From Setaria digitata (Eukaryota > Nematoda > Chromadorea > Rhabditida > Setariidae): 32,308 bases of DNA. Position numbers and translations under genes: made by a program. This document shows positions 10,207 to 19,902 of this stretch, one piece after another (within the stretch, counting starts at the first letter, position 1; each line of letters opens with the position of its first letter). The stretch spans positions 1 through 32,308 of the forward strand of contig RCAB01000615.1 of the NCBI GenBank assembly GCA_003640385.1, given 5' to 3'. The notes under the pieces were generated by a model. The model was not told where the DNA came from. It saw nothing but the letters and a program-made list of their open reading frames with translations, and ran no database searches.

Positions 10207-10283
10207 CTCTCTCTCTCTCTCTCTTTTCGCGACATTTTTGAGGGAGAGAGAGAGAGAGAAAGAGAGAGAGAGAAAAAAAAAAA
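10207..10283. repeat. (CT)n and (GA)n inverted microsatellite pair
   Basis: A CT run (10207-10224) is followed after a short spacer with TTCGCGACATTTTTG by a GA run (about 10243-10272) and poly-A. The two halves are complementary, so the region can form a long hairpin. Confidence 0.85.
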
Positions 10284-10438
10284 GAAAATTCTGCATTGAA
10301 TTTAGTATCACTTTCTACTTTGCGAGCTGCATTATTAACTCTCAATTACACACACTTAAATTTATTTAAATGGTTCTTATTGGAAGAGTTTCCAACATAA
10401 TATCTGAACTTACAATATAATAAATATATAGATTATAT

Positions 10439-10484
10439 ATTTCATTCAGTATATATATATATATATATATATACTGAATGAAAT
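10439..10484. repeat. 46-bp perfect palindrome with (TA)n core
   Basis: ATTTCATTCAG on the left and CTGAATGAAAT on the right are exact reverse complements flanking an uninterrupted alternating AT core (10450-10473). The arms are unique sequence, so this is more than a simple TA repeat. Confidence 0.9.
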
Positions 10485-10748
10485 TTCAATTTTTATCCTC
10501 TCCTTCTATAAAGCTTTTTACATATATTTTTAAAAATCCTTCAGTTTCCCTCGAGATTTATTCAAACTTCTTCTTCTTGCATTTGATGGATTTGTTAGCA
10601 AATTTAGTTACTTCTCAGCTCTTTATAGGAAGTGATGTGGAATAGCTCAAATAGCCTGAAGTCTGAAAGAAAACTGAATCATTTTTCGAACAAAAAAGTT
10701 TGTTCTATTAACATAATTGAGACTACGAGATGGTTTAACAATCCTTTT

Positions 10749-10779
<31 letters not shown>

Positions 10780-11274
10780 GTCATATAATTTTAATTGTAA
10801 GTTTAATTTGTCTGTATCGCCTCATTGAATTATTCATATCTAAAAGATGTCAATACATCCTTTTCAAATAGAATTTTTTTAATGCTTTTTTTTTTTTATA
10901 TTGAAAAATAATTATTGTATTTTGCAGTAATTCATTTTTAAACTGTATTTTACGTCTTTTAATCCAGAAAATAAAAATTTTGCAAGTGAAAGAACTACTT
11001 GTTAATAAAAAGTTGCTTCAATTCATCCTGTTCTCTAGTGAGCAACTAAAAGATAGGCTTTCATGTTAGTTTATTTCAAACAAACATTTTGTTTTGCAAA
11101 AATAAGTTTTATATATATATATATATTTTTTTTTCAAATAATTGTCATTTACTATGCTGCCCTATTTGTTACTTACCATAAACTACTTATAAGCTCCTAT
11201 TATTTGAAGAATTTAATAACTTAATTGACAATTTAGTAACTTAGTTACTGAATTGTGATGTATATGATAAGTGT

Positions 11275-11430
11275 CATTGCAACAACAGCAGCAACAACAA
11301 CAAATAATAACAGCAATAACAAACAACAACAGCAACAAATAGCAAGAGCAACAAGAAGGAGAACAGAAAACAACAGCAACAAAAACAACAACACAAAACA
11401 ATAGTAACAAACAACAACAAATACAAACAA
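11275..11430. repeat. Degenerate CAA/CAG triplet tract
   Basis: Triplets CAA, CAG, AAC and AAT repeat with interruptions. One plus-strand frame is open from ATG 11258 to TAG 11404 and would encode a Thr/Asn/Gln-rich peptide of 48 residues; no splice sites or upstream exon support it. Probably a repeat rather than a gene. Confidence 0.8.
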
Positions 11431-11772
11431 TTCATATTCTCAAAATTAATAATCATTATCAAACTCACTTTCATGTTGATTTTTCGTTTTAAAAAATTGC
11501 ATTATCAAAAATAAGATTCATTTTAACTTCGTCTATATTTGAATGATAATTATCCTAATTTTTGTTATTTTTTTTAAAGTTTTTAACTGTTTTCTTGAAA
11601 TTGCTGTCAATAATATTTTTCACCTCCTGAACAGATAATTTTTTAATTTTTGATTCAATTTTTTTAATTCTAAATTTAGATAATTTTTAATTCAAGTTTA
11701 TAATTTTTTAATTATTTTTTTTATTCCAAATTTCTCAATTTTTATTCTTTTCCTTTCATTAGTTTTCTTTCC

Positions 11773-11803
<31 letters not shown>

Positions 11804-12196
11804 CTCTCTTGCTTTATATACGTTGATTCATTCATATCTCTTTTGAAATCTAATTGTATGTGATAGCATTAAATGATAATGGATGTTATTTGAAAAATTT
11901 GAAACAAAAATTTTTTTCTTTTCCAAAATTGAATGCTTTTTTTTTTTTCTTTTTTAAGGTGAAAGTTTACAAAAGAAGTTAGTTTATTTTAAAAATTTGA
12001 TAAAAATATGAATTTGGACATTAATTTTTTTATATGATTTTTTTTTTTTTCCTTTTTCTTTCTTTTTTTTTTTTGCGTTAAATTGCATGAAAAATGTTAT
12101 CCTATCAGCAACTTCTTGTATTTATTGCAATCACCATCCATTATCATCGTCAAATTTCATTATATTATCATCATTATCATCAATCATTATCAACAC

Positions 12197-12204
12197 TGAC
12201 GTCA
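12197..12204. promoter_or_regulatory. Perfect CRE octamer
   Basis: TGACGTCA, the consensus palindrome for CREB/ATF factors, inside a CAT/ATC-rich triplet region. Single occurrence; chance is possible. Confidence 0.25.
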
Positions 12205-12271
12205 CCACATCATTGTCATTATTGTTATCACTAACAATAACAAAAAAAAAAAACAAAACTAGCTTGCTTGT

Positions 12272-12302
<31 letters not shown>

Positions 12303-13785
12303 CTAATGACTCACTGTTATTTAATAGTTAGAATGTTGTTTCTCCCCTAGAGATCATTTATTTCACAATAGTCTCGACTAAACATTTTTTTTTTCCATTC
12401 TTTCTCTCTCCCTCTCTCTCTCTCTCTTTCCCTTTTAAATTAAGAAATTTTTAATTAGCTTAGTTTTAAATGATATGATGCGCATGGTTTTGAAATATTT
12501 TTATGCTTACTTTGCTAATACATTAATGTTGGATGCGGAATATTGAAATAGATTAATTAATTTAACTTTTTTCTTTTTTGCTATTTGCCAATATTCATGA
12601 GCTAATTAAATAAATGCTGCTTTTGTTAGCATTTAATAATATTATTATCTTTTCCAGTCATTTCAACTCCTGTTTTGGTAGATAGATAAAAATTTGAACA
12701 AAAAAATTCACTGATACTGTCGGGTAAATTGTTGTTATTCAGCGAATTAGAATGAAATGCCTTGATGATTAATTTATCGTTAAATGTTTTTTATTTTATT
12801 TTTTGAATGTGAGAAGTGGAAAAAAAAAAAAAATTAGTATTGCTTTTCTTTTTTTTCTAATGAAATTGACAAATGCTGTTATTAAAAAAAAAATCTAGTA
12901 ACTGATCGCAATGAATTGTAATGATCTCAAAATTAGTTAGCAAAATTTTAATAAATTCAAGCTTTTCAAATTCTCAAATTAATGTCGCATATTTCAAAAC
13001 TAATCAGATCGTTCAAAAATAAGATTTACTTTTCACGGAACAGTGAACTTGAGAGTAGTAGAATTATCCATCTTCAGTGACACAAAATAATTTAATTGTT
13101 TAAATTTAAATTTTACAACTATTTTTCTAACTTTTTCTTTTAAAATGGAATAAAAAAAAAGAAATGAAATAAGAACAAATAAATAACTATAATGAAAAAT
13201 TTTCCTTTTACTCATTAAAGTGTTTCGTTTTTTTTTTTCCCCCTTCTCTCTTTAGTCCTCTATATTATTATTATTTTTTTTTTTAGAATTTTACCTCTCT
13301 ACTACCATTAAATAAATTTTCAAAAAGAAAAATCAAAAATTAAAAAAAAAAGAAAAAGTAAAAACGAATTCTTATGAATTTAAATTCTTCTTCTAACTCT
13401 TATATTTCGTCTAGCATCTTTCAACCGAACAAAAAATATATTTGCTAAAATTTTCTTTCAATTTTCATTTCACTTTCTCTTTTTTCTTTTTTTTGTTTTT
13501 TGTTTTTTCGAACAACCTTTTATTTTCGAAGATTTATTGGCACGAAATACAAATTAAAATAATTACTTTTGGTATATTATGTTTGCTAAATTCTCTGCTA
13601 ATTGCTGTTTTTATTTCTTATGATTGGTACTTTTTCTGTCTCAATTGCTCTTTTTTTTTTTTGAATTTTTAAATAGCAAAATTTTTTGGGACCTAAAAAA
13701 CAAATAATTTATAAGGTAATGCCGTTTATTATTGCATCTGTTTTCGTGAGAAGTCTAGTTGCTGATGATGTCACTGTTCTAATTA

Positions 13786-13918
13786 CTTTAAACTAACTAA
13801 TTAATTAATCGATAGCTTATCACGAATTTTCCAAAATCTCTTCCCTTCGGTCCGCCTGATCTCGTCAATTAATTGTCTTTTTTTTTAGAGTTTAGCAGGG
13901 AACTAATTAATTAATTTC
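13786..13918. promoter_or_regulatory. Cluster of TAATTA homeodomain-type sites
   Basis: Three TTAATTAATTA-like blocks (13794-13808, 13865-13874, 13903-13914) flank a GC-richer patch (13841-13867) and a CTTATCA (GATA-type) site. The arrangement resembles a cis-regulatory module; function is inference. Confidence 0.3.
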
Positions 13919-14605
13919 CTACCCCAATTCGTATCTTTAAGCAACACAATGTGGTGAAGCTATCCGGAAAATTGTTTCAAATATTTTTTTTTTCTTTATT
14001 TGCAGCTACTGTTAATGTGCGAAAGCTGTTCGGGAGTGAATTCTAATGTTTCAATCATGAAGTGTCCTTACATATAAATTCATCAGCAGGAAATTTCACA
14101 GAATTTTTTTTTTTAATTTTATGAACTAAAGTCTAATTAAAACTTTTGGGATATTCTACTATTAGGGAGTATGTTACAATTGTGCATAAATGAAAAGAAA
14201 TAATTAAAATTGTATATGTTGAAGATATAGTCTCAATATTCTCGAGAAAAAAAAACATATACTGTAAAGGAGTTATATTAATATCTCGAGATTTATCTGC
14301 TTAGTCCACTTTATAACACTTAAAATTTTTACTTTCCCAGCTATAATGGATCATAAAATTTAACATCTTACAGAGTTAGGAGAAATAAAAATAATTTGGA
14401 AAATGATTACTCTGAAAGCAACTAAGATGATACTTGGAAAACTAAACAGTAGTCATCTCGAAAAAAAAAAACAATAGACTATTGTTTTGTATTTACTAGA
14501 ATTACAATTGTGAAGTTTAGTTTTGTCAGTAATACATTTCAAAAAGGATAATGCAATATTTAATTGCAGTTATTTAAAAAGATGGCAACATTCTTCTCTT
14601 TTTTA

Positions 14606-14633
14606 TTTCATTTTATTTTATTTTATTTTATTT
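14606..14633. repeat. (TTTTA)n pentanucleotide repeat
   Basis: About five TTTTA units followed by poly-A. Confidence 0.9.
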
Positions 14634-15262
14634 AAAAAAAAAAAAATTGTCCACTATTATAAAATAATCCACTGCTATAGTTGTTAGCAGATCTTATAAG
14701 TTGCAACATCCTGTTCCTTCTTACTATTTTTCATAAAACTACACTCTTACGATGTTAGCAAAAGAAAAATTATGCAGAAATTTGTTAATAAAAAAAAACA
14801 ATTCATACAAATTTTTCCGTGAAAAAAAAAAAAAAAAAAAAAAGCATAGATGAAAAATATGCAATTTTCTGGAATATATTTATATATTTTATATATGTAT
14901 ATACATTAAGAATTATTAATTGTATTGGTTTTTTTTTTTTTTTTTTTTTTGCATTAACAATAAAAGAAGAATAAGCAAAATGAAATGAGAAGATATTTTA
15001 AAGCAAAAATATGTATAATCTTTTTTTTTTTTTTTTTGAAATAATCTATAAGAAGATTAGAATTAGTGGGGACAATTTTTGCACAAATGATATATAGTGA
15101 AAAATGAAAAGGTAAGATATAATTTTATACGCTATAGAGTATTTTTAATGCTTTAGGAATAAATGTGAGAATTTTCTCAGTTATTCAATGAACTATAATG
15201 AATAATTTTATTTTTTAAAGAATTATTTGTGTATTAGACAACTGCGTGTGTTGTTTAGAAAG

Positions 15263-15298
<36 letters not shown>
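15263..15298. repeat. 36-base poly-A tract
   Basis: Longest A run in the window; not preceded by coding sequence or a polyadenylation signal, so not obviously a retrogene tail. Confidence 0.95.
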
Positions 15299-15300
<2 letters not shown>

Positions 15301-15466
15301 AATGCTTTCTTTATTTGATCAATTAGTTCCAGCTGTTGTTCACTTCTTACTTCTTGAAGTATATACAGCATTACAGACCAAAATTCCTCTAAGAAAGAAG
15401 TTTACTTTTCAACTTCTTTATATTCTTAGAACTTATAGTTCACTAATTTTTTTTTCCACTCACTCA

Positions 15467-15470
<4 letters not shown>

Positions 15471-15498
<28 letters not shown>
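15471..15498. repeat. (CT)n microsatellite
   Basis: About 14 uninterrupted CT units. Confidence 0.95.
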
Positions 15499-15501
<3 letters not shown>

Positions 15502-16478
15502 ATTAATTTGTACATAATTTATTTTAGGATTTTGTTGTTTTAAATATCTTTTTTTTTTTTTTTTTTTAATTTCAGCACAAATGATTCGGAAATAGTTATT
15601 AAAATTATTATGGTACTTTATGGAAAAAGAGAAAAAAAAAAAAAAAATTAAGGGAAATTAGTGTTACTGTTTCAAAAACTGAATTTAAAAAAAATAAAAA
15701 AAAAAAAAAAAAGCTTAAGCATTTTGGCTCATCTGCATGGAAATTGAATTAGATATAAAAGTTAACTTTGAGGAATTTTATTCCTAGCAAATAATATTTC
15801 CAGCAAAAGTTATCAAATTAACAGAGAGAAAGGAGAAGAGGAAGAGAGAGGGAAAGGAAAGAAAGAGAGAGGACAGATAAGAATTAACTGGAAGTAAATG
15901 ATAATTCAAGAGCATTTCTACAAATTCTTGTAAAAATAAAATTCAACAAATACTGCAAAAAAGGGGAAAAAAAAAAGTCAGTTATTTAAATCATTCGTTA
16001 ACATCTAATATATTCACGCATGGAATATTAATATTATACTTAAATTAACGAAATAATCAAAAAACATTGTTATCAATATGCTTCTTTTTTTTTTTTTTTT
16101 TTCAGGGAATTATTGTGTCGTAATATTATTATAAAAGGAGAAATGTTTATGGAAATTGTAAAAATTCATTTTTTTTTTTTTTTTTGAAATTTTATGCTTT
16201 TTAAATTTTTTCCTATTACAATATATCTATATGTCATTTTGTAGCTCCTTGTTGATTGATTACAATCCCACAATGATGACAGCTTTTTTTATTTTTTATT
16301 TTTTTTTCTTTCTTTTTTGAAGATAAATTCATCATGATATGAGCGTTCCCTATCATTTTATGTTTTTTTTTTTTTCCAAAAAAATATAAAACATTACCAA
16401 AATACCTAACATTTTGTTGTGCCGTATTGCAATATCAGCACACCAAAAGCGTCATCATTATAATTCAAACTTTTCATG

Positions 16479-16516
<38 letters not shown>

Positions 16517-16650
16517 GGAAAAGCAGCGTTTCTATTTAGTTATTTAAATGCAAATTAAAAAGTGAAAACTTTTGGGTGCAGAATTTATGCTACAAAAATT
16601 TCAGCAAAATTGAATGAAAAGCAGGAAGTAAGGGATAGGAAGGAAAGAAT

Positions 16651-16657
16651 TTAATAG
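16651..16657 (+). promoter_or_regulatory. Possible trans-splice acceptor before the Thr-rich exon
   Basis: TTAATAG lies 6 bases before the ATG at 16664, and two in-frame stops (TAA 16652, TAG 16655) rule out an earlier start on this exon. In nematodes a spliced leader is often joined this close to the start codon. The acceptor is a weak match to TTTCAG. Confidence 0.35.
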
Positions 16658-16663
16658 GAAGAT

Positions 16664-16783
16664 ATGTCATCTCGGATGCGACATGTTATTACTAATGATA
16701 ATCCGGAAACTTTGGCAATTTCACAGTTTTATGCTAATTATTGCAATCCAGCAATTACGGCAGTAACAACAACAGCAGCAACG

Positions 16784-16818
<35 letters not shown>

Positions 16819-17143
16819 AACACCAACACCAACGACAACAGGAGCAGCAACAGCAACGGTGACAATAATAACAACAGTAACAACGACAACAACAACAACA
16901 ACAATGTCAACAGCGTCGACATCTGTAATAGCAACAAAAGTGAAAGCACAACATAAAAACAAACCATCAGAGCCATCATGTATTTGTTCAAGAAATCGAA
17001 GGATTCTTGCAAAAACATGGGATTCAGCGCTTCATCGTTTATCACTTCCAGGAATGGCTAGTCATTCGGAAGTTCATTTTATTATTCCCGTCAATCATAA
17101 TAAATCAACATCAAAAGACAATACAATTCCCGATCTTACACAG
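16664..17143 (+). CDS. Exon 1: Thr-rich coding exon
   Basis: ATG at 16664 is the first after in-frame stops. The ACA/ACG/ACC tract (about 16767-16905) keeps its frame, encodes mostly Thr with Ser, Pro, Ala and Val, and mixes synonymous Thr codons, which suggests coding selection rather than a pure repeat. Non-repetitive flanks have a coding look (SRMRHVITNDNPETLAIS; HRLSLPGMASHSEVHFIIPV). Reading past the donor at 17144 adds only VSSFHS before TAA. Confidence 0.6.
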
Positions 17144-17581
17144 GTATCATCGTTTCATTCATAAATATAGAAATTCGAAATGTAACAAATAAAATGTAAA
17201 TATAAATTAATTTCATTTTATCGATAAGAAATGTAATTTTAAAGAGCAAATTTACATTATTTCTATATTTTCATTTTATACATGAACATTATAGTGCTAT
17301 GCTAGAAGTACCCATACATTACCTCAATTACATTACGTTACAATTTGATCAATAATTTAATCACTTATCATTTGATAAAGCCATAAACGTCATTATCGTG
17401 TCTATCAGTCAGTTTCTACGGTTGCACTTTGTCCCTGTTCGCATGAGTGTGGACAGAGACTGAGGAGTGGGTGGAGTGGGAGGTGAGTGGGTGGAGTGGG
17501 AGGTGAGTGGGTGATGAAAGAGGTAAAAGGAAAATGTATGAATTCCTTCCATATTTCATTGCATTTAGGGAATTTTTTTTT

Positions 17582-17613
<32 letters not shown>

Positions 17614-18317
17614 CTCTCTCAAAGTGAAAATTTTTTGTTTTTTTTTCATAATGTTCACAGTTTTGCTATACTTAAAGTGTGAAAGGATAGTTTTGAGATT
17701 AATTATTTTATAATTATCATTTATGAGATTAATTTCTTTCATTCTAATGTTTAGTTCTTTTTATAGCTAAACTGTTATTTGTGATTTATTTGAAATTATC
17801 AGAAAGATAGATAGATATTTTCAAAATTTCCTACCTTATTAAGCATGATATGCTAAAATTATCAAACTACACCTTTTTCTTCACTTCTTTTTTTTTTCTC
17901 ACATAAACGTGATATTCACTTTTTTTTTCTCACATAAACGTGGTATTCACTTTTTTTTTTCTCACGTAAACGTGATATTCACTTTTTTTTTTTTTTTTTG
18001 CATTCCCATTGTAATTTTTGCAAGCTTAAACATGATAAATCATTTTCCATATTGTAACTGTCGAACTGGATTAGACATTTTTCTTTCTTTTTTTTTTTTT
18101 GACTTTAGTGTTATAGTTGATTTTTCCTATTGAAATTATCAATTTAGACGCTTTTTTTTTTTTTTTTTTCTTCTTCTTCTTGTCTTTTATCTTAAGCGTA
18201 ATAATTCTTTTTCTCTATTGAATTTATCAATTAACCTACTTTTTCTCTCTTTCATCTGCTTCTAAAATGACAATACCTCCTTTTCTGTATTACAAATATC
18301 AAAGTAAAAGGTTTCTT

Positions 18318-18364
<47 letters not shown>

Positions 18365-19356
18365 NAAACATGATATTTTGTTTTTTTTCTTATGAGCATT
18401 AATCAAGATAAGGCTGGTTTTTTTTTTTTTTTTTTCTACCTTAGCTTAAATAGGATATTGTTTTGGATAAGCCAAATTGAAATTAACAAACTATTTTCAT
18501 TATCATAATCATTTTGCGATGATATGACGATTTTTTTTTTTNATTCATTTGTACTTACTGAGAATTGCTAACCTAGGCGTTTTTTTTTTTTTTTTTTTTG
18601 TCTTCTAGCTTGAATCATTTTCCATGCTGAAATTATTAAACTAAATACCTCTTTTTCTCCCCCCTTCCCCCCTCACTTAAACATGATATTTTGTTTTTTT
18701 TCTTATGAGCATTAATCAAGATAAGGCTGGTTTTTTTTTTTTTTTTTTCTACCTTAGCTTAAATAGGATATTGTTTTGGATAAGCCAAATTGAAATTAAC
18801 AAACTATTTTCATTATCATAATCATTTTGCGATGATATGACGATTTTTTTTTTTTTTTTGGAGAAAATGCGGTGCAAAATATCCATCAAATTAGAGTAAA
18901 TTAGAGTAACAGTAAATAATTTATTTTTTCCTTTTACGGTTTTTTTTTTTTTTTTTGCAATATTCGCTCATTAAAGGTGTGCTGTATCGCTCAGTTCATA
19001 GCTGATTGATAATCATATATTGATAAGATTTTGACTGATAATCTCATATGATAATAGGATCAGATTTTGTAGATATTATTTGGAGAAAATAGATGGATTG
19101 TATAAATGGCTTATATCAGTTAATATTATTTGATAATTTAATACTTATATATATTTATATTGATAAATTTTTTACTTTTTGTTTATTTGTTTTGTGCCTT
19201 CTTTCTCGTTTACAGAAGATGGCAGATGGGAAACGTTCGATGCAAAATAGTGAACATTCAAAACGAGTAACAGTGATCGATCGTCCGGGCCAGGATAAGG
19301 TACATTATACCGGAGCCCGAACAAGACATCGAATTGTTGATGTACTGAAAGAATTT
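16664..19356 (+). CDS. Unrecognised gene with Thr-rich N-terminus, two exons seen, 3'-incomplete
   Basis: Model: exon 16664-17143 (160 codons) joined to 19216-19356 (47 codons). The first exon ends ACACAG|GTATCA, the second follows TTTACAG, and both ends of the join are phase 0, so the frame runs through as PDLTQ|KMADGK. The second exon ends at GTAAGT, so more exons must follow; none is certain in the window. The protein begins MSSRMRH, has a Thr-rich low-complexity stretch (about residues 33-85), a basic region with SCICSRNRRILAKTWDS, then the second-exon sequence with VIDRPGQDKVHYTG and TRHRIVDVLKEF. No transmembrane segment or known domain is visible; I do not recognise the family. Alternatives: exon 1 ends at its own TAA (17162-17164), and 19219 is the start of a separate trans-spliced transcript. 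Confidence 0.55.
17188..17193 (+). promoter_or_regulatory. AATAAA, possible polyadenylation signal
   Basis: Sits 24 bases after the TAA at 17162-17164. It supports, but does not prove, a transcript in which exon 1 ends at that stop instead of splicing to 19216. Confidence 0.3.
17465..17513. repeat. 20-bp G-rich minisatellite, about 2.5 copies
   Basis: GAGTGGGTGGAGTGGGAGGT at 17465-17484 and 17485-17504, then a partial copy. Six GGG runs with loops of 6 to 8 bases give only weak quadruplex potential. Confidence 0.92.
17898..17999. repeat. Three tandem 31-32 bp repeats with CACRTAAACGTG
   Basis: Units start at 17898, 17929 and 17961: CTCACATAAACGTGATATTC plus a T run, with two substitutions (GATATT to GGTATT, CACAT to CACGT). 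Copies two and three differ also in T-run length. They look like a recent local expansion within the older degenerate array. Confidence 0.9.
18320..18360. repeat. 41-base poly-T tract next to an assembly gap
   Basis: Longest homopolymer in the window, ending five bases before the N at 18365. Confidence 0.95.
18366..18859. other. Probable assembly duplication around N joins at 18365 and 18542
   Basis: The 176 bases between the two N positions (18366-18541) reappear with no difference seen, apart from the length of the terminal T run, from 18679 to about 18859, including an internal T run of 18. Precise identity and bounding by single N characters point to a redundant contig fragment. Confidence 0.85.
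19007..19054. promoter_or_regulatory. Four TGATAA sites in 48 bp
   Basis: TGATAA at 19007, 19021 (TGATAAG), 19036 (ACTGATAA) and 19049. GATA factors such as the nematode ELT family bind TGATAA, with ACTGATAAGA as the extended consensus. The cluster ends about 160 bases before the exon at 19216, where a promoter would sit if that exon starts a transcript. Confidence 0.4.
19216..19356 (+). CDS. Exon 2 of the unrecognised gene, or a first exon starting at 19219
   Basis: Bounded by strong signals, TTTACAG ending at 19215 and GTAAGT from 19357, and open for 47 codons in phase 0. Balanced codons and a hydrophilic mix (KRVTVIDRPGQDKVHYTGAR) make it the best-looking coding segment outside the receptor. 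The ATG at 19219, three bases after the acceptor, would suit spliced-leader addition; the product would then start MADGKRSMQNSEHS. I do not recognise the family. Confidence 0.82.
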
Positions 19357-19869
19357 GTAAGTTTTTCTTTTTTTTTTTTTAATTGATAAAGAGTTTTTTC
19401 TTTTACCTCTTTCCTCATTTTATTTCTTCCAAGTGAAATAATTAATAATGATTTTGTTTTGAACATTCCAAAAATGAGATTTAAATTTCCGAAAATGTTG
19501 CATTTGAAATTATTGATTGAAGGTCCTTTTTTGTTTTTTTTTTTTCCGCAAATTTTTTAATTTCTTAAGAAACATTTTCACACGTTACATTGTTCTTTGA
19601 ATCCTTGACATTCCGACACTGTTCTTCCTTTTGCTTTTTCTTTTTTTTTTTTTTCATTTTTTAAATTTTATATTTCCCCTTATGGTAAATTTTCCGGTTT
19701 TTAATTACCATTCTTAAAATGAACATAACCTTTCAATGGCTTTTAATTATATAATTTATACCACTGTAGTTGGATTTTGAACTTAACGAATGGAAATTGC
19801 GTTTTTCATAAATTTTCTCATGTAAGAAAAAAACTAACGTCTATTTTTTTCTTTTTTTTTTTTAATTTT

Positions 19870-19902
19870 TTGAACAAGAAATTAACAAATTTTCTTGTTC
19901 AA
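19870..19902. other. Perfect 12-bp stem-loop
   Basis: TTGAACAAGAAA (19870-19881) and TTTCTTGTTCAA (19891-19902) are exact reverse complements with a 9-base loop. It lies about 500 bases into the intron after 19356. Confidence 0.85.

Larger units (their letters stand above)
8241..11200. other. Non-coding AT-rich stretch
   Basis: No ORF with credible coding content or splice sites. Contains poly-A and poly-T runs (for example 8803-8819, 9446-9466, 10753-10779), a CT/GA inverted tract and a 46-bp palindrome, listed separately, and a short (TA)n at 11110-11127. Confidence 0.6.
11431..16650. other. Non-coding AT-rich stretch
   Basis: Long poly-T and poly-A runs, (CT)n near 12403-12427 and 15471-15498, (TTTTA)n at 14606-14633, a 36-base poly-A at 15263-15298, and a homeodomain-site cluster near 13786-13918. 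The segment 15300-15435 has an open frame after the poly-A but no acceptor, and is left unannotated. Confidence 0.6.
17770..18859. repeat. Degenerate poly-T-bearing tandem array
   Basis: Units of roughly 60 to 110 bases recur: a long T run, then a block like CTTAAACATGATATT, then a block like ATTGAAATTATCAA-TTA-AC. Examples of the last block are at about 17850-17870, 18130-18148, 18217-18235, 18477-18492 and 18628-18643. The units are diverged, and part of the array is duplicated by an assembly join. Confidence 0.6.

Noticed and set aside
15227..15517. 96-codon frame through the 36-base poly-A
   Set aside because: Long Lys run from poly-A and Ser/Leu run from CT repeat; the middle lacks an acceptor.
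16738..17045. Minus-strand Val- and Leu-rich frames opposite the Thr-rich exon
   Set aside because: They are antisense readings of the ACA-type triplet tract.
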